NCBI GenBank assembly: GCA_965263225.1
Contig: CBDHHG010000046.1
Coordinates: 62,001 to 126,000, forward strand
DNA: 64,000 nucleotides
Direction of reading: 5' to 3'
Origin: DT-111 sp965263225
GTDB taxonomy: Bacteria; Bacteroidota; Bacteroidia; Chitinophagales; Saprospiraceae
A program made the position numbers and the translations under genes. This document shows, piece after piece, positions 46,801 through 54,837 of this stretch. Numbering within the stretch: position 1 is the stretch's first letter; every line of letters starts with the position of its first letter. Under the pieces are notes generated by a model. The model did no database searches, was not told where the DNA came from, and saw nothing but the letters and a program-made list of their open reading frames with translations.

Positions 46801-49800
46801 TAGTTTATTATGTAGCTGACACGGCCCTTGATTCAGCAGTATTGGAGCAATATTTAAGTACCTGTCTACCCGAGTATATGATCCCGCGATTGTGGGTCTC
46901 ACTAGCTGCACTACCTTTAAATAGAAATGGAAAAGTAGATAGAAAAGCACTACCTAACCCGGCAGAGAAGGCCATAGAAAGTCAGGCGTTTGTTGCTGCA
47001 TCTAGCCCCTTTGAAGAAACTTTACTCAGCATTTGGAAGGATCTCTTGGGAATCGATCAAATCAGTGTTCAAGATAACTTCTTTGCCCTGGGAGGGCATT
47101 CTTTATTGGCCATGCGTATGCTAGCTGGTATTCGGAAACACCTTAAGCTTGATCTATCTATTCGTACAATTTTTGAATATCCAACGATAGCTACGCTAGC
47201 TGATCAATTGGATGAGCCAGGCTTGAATGCCAATCGCCCGATCCTGCGGAAAAAAGAAAGACCCGTTTATATTCCCCTTTCCTATGCACAAGAACGCCTT
47301 TGGTTTATCGATCAATACCAGGGCAGTCAGGCCTATCATGTACCCTCGATATTACCGATGGGCAAGGCAGTAGATGAAGTAATTTTAACGAAAGCGTTTA
47401 AGGCTCTAGTTGAGCGACATGAGATCCTGCGGACGGTCTACTATAAAGAGCAAGGGACTCCCTATCAACGCTTATTATCCCATGAGGAATGGACCCTGAC
47501 CCTAATTGGGGAGGATGTCCTTGGCGTTGGAGAAAACTGGCATCAGTGGGTTGCTGAAGAAATAGCTAAACCATTTGATCTGACCACTGATTATATGCTA
47601 CGTGCCTGCCTGTTAAAACGGGCAGTTGGTGAGCACGTCTTAGTACTAGTCTTACACCATATTGCTACAGATGCGTGGTCCAATGAAATTTTGATTAAGG
47701 AACTCCTGGAGTTCTATACTGCCTTTGCAGAAGAGCGAGCGGTTTCCCTTAAACCTTTAGCTATCCAGTACGCTGATTTTGCCCTTTGGGAAAGGGCGTA
47801 TTTAAGTAAAGAAGTATTGTCATCGAAGCTGGATTGGTGGAAAGATCGGCTGAGAGGGGCAGAACCTTTGGACCTACCTACAGATTTTGCACGTCCAGCT
47901 ATAAAGAGTAGCAGAGGAGGGGAAGAGTCATTGTTGTTGTCTCCGCAGCTGAGTGATGACCTGAGGGCGCTGGCAGCAAAAAAAGAAGCAACCCTTTTTA
48001 TAAGCATATTGGCCTTATTCAAGGTGCTATTGTATAGATATAGTGGTCAATCTGATATTTGTGTGGGTGCCCCGGTAACGGGAAGAAACCTGCCCGATTT
48101 GGAGCCCCTCATTGGCTTTTTTATCAATAACCTTGTATTGCGAAGTAGGCTATCAGGACAGGAGTCATTTGCCAGCTTGTTGGCGCGCATCCAAAAAGAA
48201 ACGCTTGCGGCTTATGATTATCAGGATGCTCCTTTCGATCAGATCGTAGAGGCTATTGGCGAACGGCGAGACAATAGCCGTAATCCGTTGTTTCAGGTAT
48301 TGCTAAGTGTAAATCAAGAAGGACGTAAAAAGGAAACTACTAGCAATTTGCCATCGCCTGAGCAAGAAATGCAAATATCATTCAATACAGCTCTAGATCT
48401 GCACTTCTCCGTAGAGGAATCAGCTTCAGGGCTCAGTTTAAGCTTGGCTTACAGCAGTGACTTATTTAAGCCTACGACCATTAGACGTATGCTTAGTCAC
48501 TTCGAACAGCTTTGCCAGGCGGTAGTGGATGATCCAAATAGGCCGATCGGCAATCTTCGCTTGTTTGGGCAAGCAGAAGAGCAACAGTTGCGATCGGGTT
48601 TTAATGCTACGCAGAAGGCTTATCCACTAGAGCGGACCGTAGTGGATCTATTTGAGGAGAAGGTAGCTGAGATGCCAGGAGCTATCGCAGTTGAATTTCA
48701 GGAACAGCAGCTCACTTTCCGAGATTTGGATCTCAAAGCCAATCAAGTAGCAAACTTTTTACAAACCCAGGGCGTCACCAGGGGGAGTATGGTTGCCCTC
48801 TGCCTAGAGCGCGGGATGGAAATGCTAATTGGAATTCTAGGTATTGTAAAGCTTGGCGGAATTTATATCCCCATTGATCCCGAATTACCGAAAGATCGCG
48901 TTCGCTATTTGCTTTTAGATAGTGGAACAAAATATGTACTGACAGATAGCCAGATCGTCGCTGAACTGCCTCAAATCGAAGGCCTGAATACGCTGGCCTT
49001 GGATCAAACCAACTGGCAACAATCTGGTGAGAGATGGGAAAGCCTAGGTTTGACCGGAGCGGATTTAGTCTATGTCATCTACACTTCTGGATCTACCGGC
49101 TTACCCAAGGGTGTGCTCATCGAACATCGAGGCTTGGCTAATCTAGTATTCAACCAATTGGATACCATGCCCCTGGGACCAGGAAAAAAAGTATTGCAGT
49201 TTTCATCGATCAGTTTCGATGCCGCTGCCTACGAAATATTTGTGGCTTTGGCGAGTGGAAGTACGTTGATTATACCTGACAAACGGACTATTTTGTCCGC
49301 CAATGAAATGGGCCGCTTACTGGAAGGTGTTGATTTTGCTACCTTGCCCACATCCTATCAACAGTTTATTGAACCGCATCTACAGCATCTCAGTACGCTC
49401 GTATCCGTAGGGGAAGCGCTAGATAAGACCCTAGGAGAAAAGGTGAAATCATTAGGGGTACAATTATTTAATGGATACGGACCAACTGAAAATACAATTG
49501 CTACCAGCATCTCCCTTGCCCCTATTAACTCCGATGGAAGAGTAAGTATAGGGACACCCTTTAATAATGTCTCGATCTATCTCTTCGACGAATTGGACAA
49601 CTTAATACCCATTGGGGTCATCGGGGAATTGGTTATTGGCGGGGCGCAGGTCGCCCGAGGTTATTTGAACCAAGTCGAAAAAAGTCATGAACATTTTACG
49701 GAAAAAGAGGGGTTTGGTCGCTTATATCGAAGTGGTGATTTAGCGAAAAGACTAGCAACCGGGGAACTAGAATTTGTGGGTCGGAAAGATGATCAGGTTA

Positions 49801-52800
49801 AGATTAGAGGTTATCGCATTGAGCTGGGAGAGATTGAGAAACTAGTCAATTCCTTGCCCTATGTCAATGCGGCTGTGGTTATTGCTTTGCCGGATGATTT
49901 CGGTCAAAAGCAATTGGTCGGATATGTGGTATTTAATGAGGAGCAGGCTAATTGCAGCCAGGTCAATGATTACCTACGTCAACGGTTACCGGAATATATG
50001 GTTCCTACCTATTGGATGATATTAGAACAAATGCCGTTGATTGCCAATGGGAAGGCGGATAAACAAAAGCTCCCACGTCCGGATTTTAGCCGGGAACAGT
50101 CACAGGATTTCGTACCTCCACGTTCTGAAACTGAGAAGCAATTGGCTACCATTTGGCAAGAGTTATTGCAAGTCGAAAAGGTGGGGGTGTTGGATAACTT
50201 CTTCGACTTAGGAGGACATTCTCTACTGGCTACCCGAGTTATTGCTCATATCGAAAGCCGACTTAGGGTTTCCATTGATATCAAAGCAATTTTTGCCTAT
50301 GCACGCCTGGAAGCCTTAGCGGCTTATATTGATCAACAAGATCGAAGCTTGTCATTGCCTGCTTTGCGACCGCAAGAGCGGTCTGCGGCGATCCCACTGT
50401 CTTTCGCGCAAGAAAGACTCTGGTTTGTGGATCGACTTCAAGGGAGTTTGCACTATCATATCCCTATGCAACTTCAATTGAAAGGGCCCCTGGATGTCGA
50501 AGCATTGGAATCGGCCTTGCGTTGCTTGGTGGAAAGGCATGAGATTCTGCGCACGGTATATGTGCAGGAAGATGAACATCCTTCGCAACGAATTTTATCT
50601 GCGGAGCATTGGCAGCTCTTTCAAATACATGCTGATGAATTTGCTCAGCTGGAGGATAGCCAAGATTGGCTTGCCCAAGACCTAAATCAAGCCTTTGATC
50701 TTACCAAAGACTATATGATGCGGGCTCGTTTGTTGGAATATAGTCCAACGGAATACGCTCTTGCTGTAGTGGTACATCACATTGCTGCTGATGGCTGGTC
50801 TTTGTCCATCTTGGTAGAAGAAACGCTACAATTTTATCAGGCTAAGCAAACAAGACAGCAGCTAAGTCTACCGCCATTGAGCATCCAGTACGCGGACTAT
50901 GCCATCTGGCAACGGAAGCATCTTACGGCTGAAGTCATGGCCAATAAATTGGAGTGGTGGGCAACACATCTACAGTCTAATACCCCATTGCAACTCCCAA
51001 CGGATTTCAAACGGCCGGATCGACAAAGCAACCGAGGGGCATTCATAGGATTTGAATGGGACCCTGAACTCAGCGAAAGAATTAGATCTTTTTCCAAGGA
51101 GATGGGTAGTACCCTTTTTATGACGCTCTTGGCTGCTTTTGAATTGATGTTGTATAGATACAGCGGGCAAAAGAATATTTGTGTAGGGACTCCGGTGGCA
51201 AATCGTCCACAGTTGGAACTAGAGGGCCTGATTGGCTTTTTTATCAACACTTTGGCATTGCAATCGACTATCGATCCTAAACGCGGGTTTAGAGATCTTG
51301 TAGAAATGATCAAAAGCAATACCCTGACTGCCTATGCTAACCAAGATGTACCTTTTGAACAAATTGTAGAGCGGATTGATCCGACTAGAGATTTAAGTAG
51401 GAGTCCCTTGTTTCAGACTATGTTTGTACTGAATAACAACTCTACTACAGCACCCACTGGAATGGGAGATATTGAGATTGTTGCTCAAGAATCCGATCAT
51501 TATCACGCCAAGTATGATTTGACTTTGGCGGTTTCTGAAAGCGCATCTGGTCTAGAGCTAGGTTTTATCTATTGTGCAGATCTTTTTCAAGAGGAGACGA
51601 TTAGTCGAATGGCCATTCATTTTAAAAATTTGGTCCAGTCAGCCCTTGCTACACCCGATACCGCCGTAGGAGAACTTCGTATGCTAAATGTGGATGAAGA
51701 ACAACAGATAATTGAGCGATTCAATAACACCAAGCAATCTTTTTCCAAAGAGGAAACGGTTATTTCTCTTTTTGAATCTTATGCTAGGCTTCATCCTACA
51801 CAATTAGCTGTAGTTAGTGGCGATAATTCGCTCAGTTACCAAGAATTGGACGAAAGAACTAACGCTATCGCTCATTTTTTACGTGCGAAGTACGGAATTC
51901 AGGTAGGAGATAGGGTAGGTTTGATGACCCAGCGATCCGAATGGATGATTGTAGGCCTCTTGGCTATTCTCAAAACGGGAGCAGCTTACGTTCCAATAGA
52001 TCCACGTTTTCCATTGAGTAGAAAGCAGTTTATTGCCACAGATACCCAACTCAGAACTTTGCTTACGGACCGGGTAAGCTTTGAAGACGTGGCAACTCAC
52101 TACGAAGGGGCCTATGAATTACTAGACGATGGAAACTGGGGAGACCAGCCCACTACGCCACTGGAAACCCACCTTAGTCAATCGGACCTAATATACTTGA
52201 TCTATACTTCTGGTTCTTCGGGTAAGCCCAAGGGTGTTCTAGTGGAACATGGGTCATTATTGAACTATGTATTTGGAATTCAAGAACGGATTCAATTTGG
52301 TAAGAACCCCTACTGTGCTACTGTAACGGATATAAGTACGGACTTAGGCAACACCGCCGTATTTGCCGCGCTTTGTTTAGGGGGAACCATTGATGTTTTC
52401 CCCAGCGTATTGCTAGAATCTCCGGCCAGCTTTTTTGAGTATTGCAAACAGCTAGAGTTAGATTTATTAAAGTTGACTCCTTCTCTGTTGGCCTTCTTAT
52501 TAGAAACAGAACCAAGTACGAAGCTGCACTGCAGACATCTTCTATTGGGTGGTGAGGCTGTAAGTTGGAACCTACTGAAGACCTTGAAGCAACGTTTTTC
52601 TGGCTCTAAGATTTTTAATCACTATGGGCCAACAGAAACAACGATTGGGGTGCTGACCAATGACCTAACGGATGCCATTGAATATACAAAATCTCCGCCT
52701 ATTGGCAAACCGATCCCGAATACCTTTGCTTACATTCTTGATGAAAACGGTAACCCCTTACCCATTGGGGTGATTGGTAATATTTACCTGGGTGGGGCGG

Positions 52801-54251
52801 GGGTGACAAGAGGTTATCACGATCGACTCCACCTAACTAGTAAACGGTTTCTCCAGAACCCATTTGCAGAGAGGGAAAATGAACGGATGTACGATACTGG
52901 TGACCTGGGGTACTGGCTCCCAGATGGTCAAATTTGTTATGCGGGTCGCGCTGACCATCAAGTTAAGATTAGAGGATATCGGGTCGAACTGGGAGAGGTT
53001 GAACATTCGCTTCAGCAATGTGAGCTGGTGGAAAGATGTATCGTGCTATGCCAGCAAGATGAAGCTGGAGAAAATTATCTGTTGGCCTATGTAGTCCCGA
53101 GAATTGAAATGGATATTCCGGGTTTGGATAAATTTTTACAGGAGAGACTTCCAACCTACATGGTCCCATCCCGATGGATTCGCATTGATAAAGTTCCGAT
53201 GACCGCTAATATGAAAGTTGACTATAAGGCTTTACCCGAGCCTGGGAATGACTGGCATCAGTCTACTTACGTTGCCCCTCGTAATGCGTTAGAAGCACAA
53301 TTGGTAGAGATTTTCAATCAGGTGCTACAAGTGGAACAGCTCAGTGTTATGGATGATTTCTTTAAGGTAGGAGGGCACTCTTTATCGGCTCTTCGGGTAG
53401 TACTTAAAATTAGCAAAGGATTAGACCTTCCTTGGCTCAATGTTATGGATTTTTTCAACTATCCTACCGTAGCGGGGCTGGCCGAATTCATTACGCATTC
53501 GCCAAGGACAAGTAAGCGGCTAACGGCCTTAAATAGGATAGAGGAGTCGAATGAAAACCTTTTCTTAATTCCTCCCATTTTAGGCCTTCCTATTGTGTTC
53601 AACGATTTTGCCAAGGCTGCACAAGATGATTGGAATGCCTACGGGTTTCGGTATAAAGGAATTCAATTAGAGGAGTCTTTTGAAAAAGACATCCCAAGTA
53701 TGGCCAAGGCGATGTTAGCTGATTTACTGGCCATCCAGCAAGAGGGAACCTTCTATCTTTTAGGCTATTCAATCGGGGCCTTAGTCGCTTTCGAGCTGTC
53801 TGTTTTACTGGAGGAACTAGGGCACACTGTAAGCCTGGTCTTAGTAGATAGAGATAGCCCTGGCTTTGTGGCAAGTTTATCGAAGAAAAAGCGTCAGTCG
53901 CTGAAAGCGGATCCAGGTAAGACCAAACCTGAAAACGAAGATGTAGATCTTTTACCCAATCTATTTAGTGATCAGGAAAGAGAACGCATACAACTGCTTT
54001 ATGAACATAATCATAGAATTGGAAAGGCATACCGACCTACATCAATGATAAGCAGTCCCATCCTGGCGTTGGAAGCCGCTGATGGTCGCAAAGGGTCAAT
54101 CATGCAAGCTTGGACTCAGTTCACTACAAGCACTTTTGAACATCAATGGATACCGGGACAGCATGACGAACTTTTCCATAAAATCCATATCCCGAACCTA
54201 CTGCCGCTGATTAATGACTTGACTTTAAAAGTGAGCCTGGAAGAAGGCTAG
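43869..54251 (+). CDS. Terminal non-ribosomal peptide synthetase: CAT-CAT-CAT-TE
   Basis: The frame is open from 43827, inside the previous gene, but the in-frame ATGs at 43869, 43872 and 43881 are better starts. The protein from 43881 (MNVQQFIGQL) aligns with the start of the other docking domains, and 43869 reproduces the 4-base spacing seen at 11727/11732. About 3460 residues: TubC-like docking domain, C(DCL)-A-T, C(LCL)-A-T, C(LCL)-A-T, thioesterase. Carriers are near 47093, 50216 and 53373 (all GGHS). The second C domain has HHIATDA instead of HHxxxDG. The thioesterase (about 53540-54240) has GYSIG with Ser at 53769 and a likely catalytic His in GQHDELF near 54160. It should release the peptide by hydrolysis or cyclization. 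Codes: a Ser-like residue, an unassigned residue, Asp. Confidence 0.96.
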   Translation: MMGQMNVQQFIGQLNQLDLALEVKKGKLVLKGLHQKMKPEAIKAILKEQPFVPTFIQANRAELVKYYSSKKLLGNTAKRSDKVASVYPLSPLQEGMLFHSIYEEATGTYINQFSCDFYKLDEDSFAKAWAYLQQNHTILRSAFFYKEMATPFQVVYHDAPMPIEKLDFSDLQESALESKFQDFLTEDRAKGFELGQPPLMRASLLKVNDDHYKMVWTNHHIISDGWSFPLIIGEFLEAYQSYVVGKRPPIVPIDKYEDYIKYLRTKDIHAQQRFWEDYLADIQEGTLLPFVDIQQERNAGSFDTKSINLRFSNAVKQGIQTYATEHHLTVNTIMQATWAILLSYYTGKREVVYGVTVSGRPTDLPHAAERIGLYINTIPLCAHLYGEEKVIDFLTNLQHGHSEAREYQHSSLADIKRWKGLQGEFFDSILVFENYPSSPLETAESTGSASVVDNVSMEEHSNYLLSLVITNDDGLEVLFKYNAGLLSGERVQSISKHFEQLVQQLISDSELTITELSPLTEAEYNLIQQFNNTATSYPKHQTVLDVILATVKEKASETALIFEGQTLPYGELDRRANQVAWSLIESGVKPGDIVGICLGRSFNMLIGLLGIWKAGGAYLPIDPDYPRDRMSYLLEDTAAKLVLCDALTEASLPSAAVAVRLEALNRDGCTTAPEVQLEANSPAYIIYTSGSTGQPKGVLIDHAALFNRLYWAQQYFALTPADTLLQKTHFCFDVSVWELFWPLMAGARLVIAKPDGQKDMQYLLGLIARYAVTSLHFGPAALEVFLMYINDDSCASLKRMMCGGEPLRPTHVNLFDEKLPHTQLYNLYGPTETTINVSCWPVPKFAALDLISIGHPLANTRLYVLDELGRILPPGLKGELHVAGPQLAVGYLNRPELTSERFATYKQVGGQRLYATGDTVSQQDDGTFLFHGRKDDQVKIRGYRMELGEIEKALMRSNLLNHCVVLSRPDQFHLQQLVVYYVADTALDSAVLEQYLSTCLPEYMIPRLWVSLAALPLNRNGKVDRKALPNPAEKAIESQAFVAASSPFEETLLSIWKDLLGIDQISVQDNFFALGGHSLLAMRMLAGIRKHLKLDLSIRTIFEYPTIATLADQLDEPGLNANRPILRKKERPVYIPLSYAQERLWFIDQYQGSQAYHVPSILPMGKAVDEVILTKAFKALVERHEILRTVYYKEQGTPYQRLLSHEEWTLTLIGEDVLGVGENWHQWVAEEIAKPFDLTTDYMLRACLLKRAVGEHVLVLVLHHIATDAWSNEILIKELLEFYTAFAEERAVSLKPLAIQYADFALWERAYLSKEVLSSKLDWWKDRLRGAEPLDLPTDFARPAIKSSRGGEESLLLSPQLSDDLRALAAKKEATLFISILALFKVLLYRYSGQSDICVGAPVTGRNLPDLEPLIGFFINNLVLRSRLSGQESFASLLARIQKETLAAYDYQDAPFDQIVEAIGERRDNSRNPLFQVLLSVNQEGRKKETTSNLPSPEQEMQISFNTALDLHFSVEESASGLSLSLAYSSDLFKPTTIRRMLSHFEQLCQAVVDDPNRPIGNLRLFGQAEEQQLRSGFNATQKAYPLERTVVDLFEEKVAEMPGAIAVEFQEQQLTFRDLDLKANQVANFLQTQGVTRGSMVALCLERGMEMLIGILGIVKLGGIYIPIDPELPKDRVRYLLLDSGTKYVLTDSQIVAELPQIEGLNTLALDQTNWQQSGERWESLGLTGADLVYVIYTSGSTGLPKGVLIEHRGLANLVFNQLDTMPLGPGKKVLQFSSISFDAAAYEIFVALASGSTLIIPDKRTILSANEMGRLLEGVDFATLPTSYQQFIEPHLQHLSTLVSVGEALDKTLGEKVKSLGVQLFNGYGPTENTIATSISLAPINSDGRVSIGTPFNNVSIYLFDELDNLIPIGVIGELVIGGAQVARGYLNQVEKSHEHFTEKEGFGRLYRSGDLAKRLATGELEFVGRKDDQVKIRGYRIELGEIEKLVNSLPYVNAAVVIALPDDFGQKQLVGYVVFNEEQANCSQVNDYLRQRLPEYMVPTYWMILEQMPLIANGKADKQKLPRPDFSREQSQDFVPPRSETEKQLATIWQELLQVEKVGVLDNFFDLGGHSLLATRVIAHIESRLRVSIDIKAIFAYARLEALAAYIDQQDRSLSLPALRPQERSAAIPLSFAQERLWFVDRLQGSLHYHIPMQLQLKGPLDVEALESALRCLVERHEILRTVYVQEDEHPSQRILSAEHWQLFQIHADEFAQLEDSQDWLAQDLNQAFDLTKDYMMRARLLEYSPTEYALAVVVHHIAADGWSLSILVEETLQFYQAKQTRQQLSLPPLSIQYADYAIWQRKHLTAEVMANKLEWWATHLQSNTPLQLPTDFKRPDRQSNRGAFIGFEWDPELSERIRSFSKEMGSTLFMTLLAAFELMLYRYSGQKNICVGTPVANRPQLELEGLIGFFINTLALQSTIDPKRGFRDLVEMIKSNTLTAYANQDVPFEQIVERIDPTRDLSRSPLFQTMFVLNNNSTTAPTGMGDIEIVAQESDHYHAKYDLTLAVSESASGLELGFIYCADLFQEETISRMAIHFKNLVQSALATPDTAVGELRMLNVDEEQQIIERFNNTKQSFSKEETVISLFESYARLHPTQLAVVSGDNSLSYQELDERTNAIAHFLRAKYGIQVGDRVGLMTQRSEWMIVGLLAILKTGAAYVPIDPRFPLSRKQFIATDTQLRTLLTDRVSFEDVATHYEGAYELLDDGNWGDQPTTPLETHLSQSDLIYLIYTSGSSGKPKGVLVEHGSLLNYVFGIQERIQFGKNPYCATVTDISTDLGNTAVFAALCLGGTIDVFPSVLLESPASFFEYCKQLELDLLKLTPSLLAFLLETEPSTKLHCRHLLLGGEAVSWNLLKTLKQRFSGSKIFNHYGPTETTIGVLTNDLTDAIEYTKSPPIGKPIPNTFAYILDENGNPLPIGVIGNIYLGGAGVTRGYHDRLHLTSKRFLQNPFAERENERMYDTGDLGYWLPDGQICYAGRADHQVKIRGYRVELGEVEHSLQQCELVERCIVLCQQDEAGENYLLAYVVPRIEMDIPGLDKFLQERLPTYMVPSRWIRIDKVPMTANMKVDYKALPEPGNDWHQSTYVAPRNALEAQLVEIFNQVLQVEQLSVMDDFFKVGGHSLSALRVVLKISKGLDLPWLNVMDFFNYPTVAGLAEFITHSPRTSKRLTALNRIEESNENLFLIPPILGLPIVFNDFAKAAQDDWNAYGFRYKGIQLEESFEKDIPSMAKAMLADLLAIQQEGTFYLLGYSIGALVAFELSVLLEELGHTVSLVLVDRDSPGFVASLSKKKRQSLKADPGKTKPENEDVDLLPNLFSDQERERIQLLYEHNHRIGKAYRPTSMISSPILALEAADGRKGSIMQAWTQFTTSTFEHQWIPGQHDELFHKIHIPNLLPLINDLTLKVSLEEG
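44128..47225 (+). other. NRPS module C(DCL)-A-T, Ser-like code
   Basis: The code reads DVWHMGLINK. The DVWH start and the L322/I330 pair resemble Ser codes, but Gly at 301 (Ser in true Ser domains) and Asn at 331 (Asp in most) depart from them. Ser, homoserine or another small polar residue is possible. The C domain is of DCL type, matching the upstream D-Asn. Confidence 0.65.
47272..50340 (+). other. NRPS module C(LCL)-A-T, code DAYTVVGIAK, altered C motif
   Basis: The A domain is a close relative of that at 18240-21305 (code DAYTVVGVAK). The C domain reads HHIATDAW at 47655-47678: the Gly of HHxxxDG is Ala (codon GCG at 47673). The catalytic second His is kept, so the domain may still work. 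Confidence 0.7.
50395..54240 (+). other. NRPS termination module C(LCL)-A-T-TE, predicted Asp
   Basis: The pocket code DLTKLGHIGK is the same as in the first complete module (838-3950), with the same DLGNT variant in the A4 region. The A3 loop is TSGSSGKPKG and the A10 region NMKVDYKAL, both slightly unusual. The type I thioesterase follows the carrier directly, so the C-terminal residue of the chain should be Asp. Confidence 0.8.
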
Positions 54252-54366
54252 ATTGAGCTGGAGGAGGGTGAGGCGCTACTGAATCAAGGCTACCCATTTC
54301 ACTATGATAAGGCTAAGAACAAATTTTACTGTTTTAATTCTGTAATCATTTTAAATCTTACTTATT

Positions 54367-54648
54367 ATGAATCAAATCGGAAACATTCCTGCTATTGTTG
54401 AGGTCAAAGAGGAACTGGGTGAACTCCAGAAACTCGGCCTGGTAGCAAGCTGGGAGTTACCTTATGAAAATTTATTGACACGCCTGACGGCGGCAATATT
54501 TTTCATTACCCCGGCATCAAACGAAAAGCTGGAAAAAATCTGGGAAAAACTCTCCTCTTTTCCTATGCTGACCTACCGTGAGAATAAGGAAAAGAAACTC
54601 TCCTCACTGGAGTGGAGAGTGGAATTCAACAAAGGATTCCAACTTTGA
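54367..54648 (+). CDS. Small protein of unknown function (93 aa)
   Basis: I do not recognise the family. The protein is small and charged (Glu and Lys rich), with a hydrophobic centre (AAIFFITPA at about residues 42-50), no signal peptide and no cysteine. It starts with ATG 116 bases after the last synthetase stop and ends upstream of a hairpin with a T-rich tail. In many NRPS operons this position holds an MbtH-like chaperone, but the conserved MbtH tryptophan/proline signature is absent and the protein is longer than typical MbtH proteins. It could be a synthetase partner, an immunity protein or a regulator; nothing in the sequence decides this. Codon use and amino-acid composition look like real coding sequence. 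Confidence 0.75.
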   Translation: MNQIGNIPAIVEVKEELGELQKLGLVASWELPYENLLTRLTAAIFFITPASNEKLEKIWEKLSSFPMLTYRENKEKKLSSLEWRVEFNKGFQL

Positions 54649-54671
54649 TTCCTTGATTGGTAAGTTTTTCG

Positions 54672-54760
54672 AAATAGGGGAGTAGGCGGGACTTTGATAA
54701 ACGGTTCAACCCCCGAAGCTTTGACCCTCCAAGGCTTCCCTATTTACTTTTCTTTTTTTG
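54672..54760 (+). terminator. Hairpin with T-rich tail; possible terminator or attenuator
   Basis: GAAGCTTTG (54715-54723) pairs with CAAGGCTTC (54730-54738): a 9-bp stem with one G-U pair and a 6-base loop, followed by a T-rich tract up to 54759. A competing stem pairs AAATAGGGGAG (54672-54682) with CTTCCCTATTT (54735-54745): 11 bp with one G-U. The two stems share 54735-54738, so they exclude each other. This separates the 93-residue gene from the thioesterase gene and may partly end transcription. Confidence 0.45.
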
Positions 54761-54837
54761 AACCATCCATCTTAACGGACCAGAACGCTATACGCAATCT
54801 CAGTTTGGCTACTGATACGTTTTAGGCAAACTACAAT

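Noticed and set aside
54367..54648. MbtH-like protein
   Set aside because: The position fits, but the conserved MbtH tryptophan and proline pattern is absent.
54804..54823. Promoter before the type II thioesterase (TACGTTTT with TTTG upstream)
   Set aside because: The -7 box is imperfect and the TTTG is only 8 bases away, far from the expected spacing.
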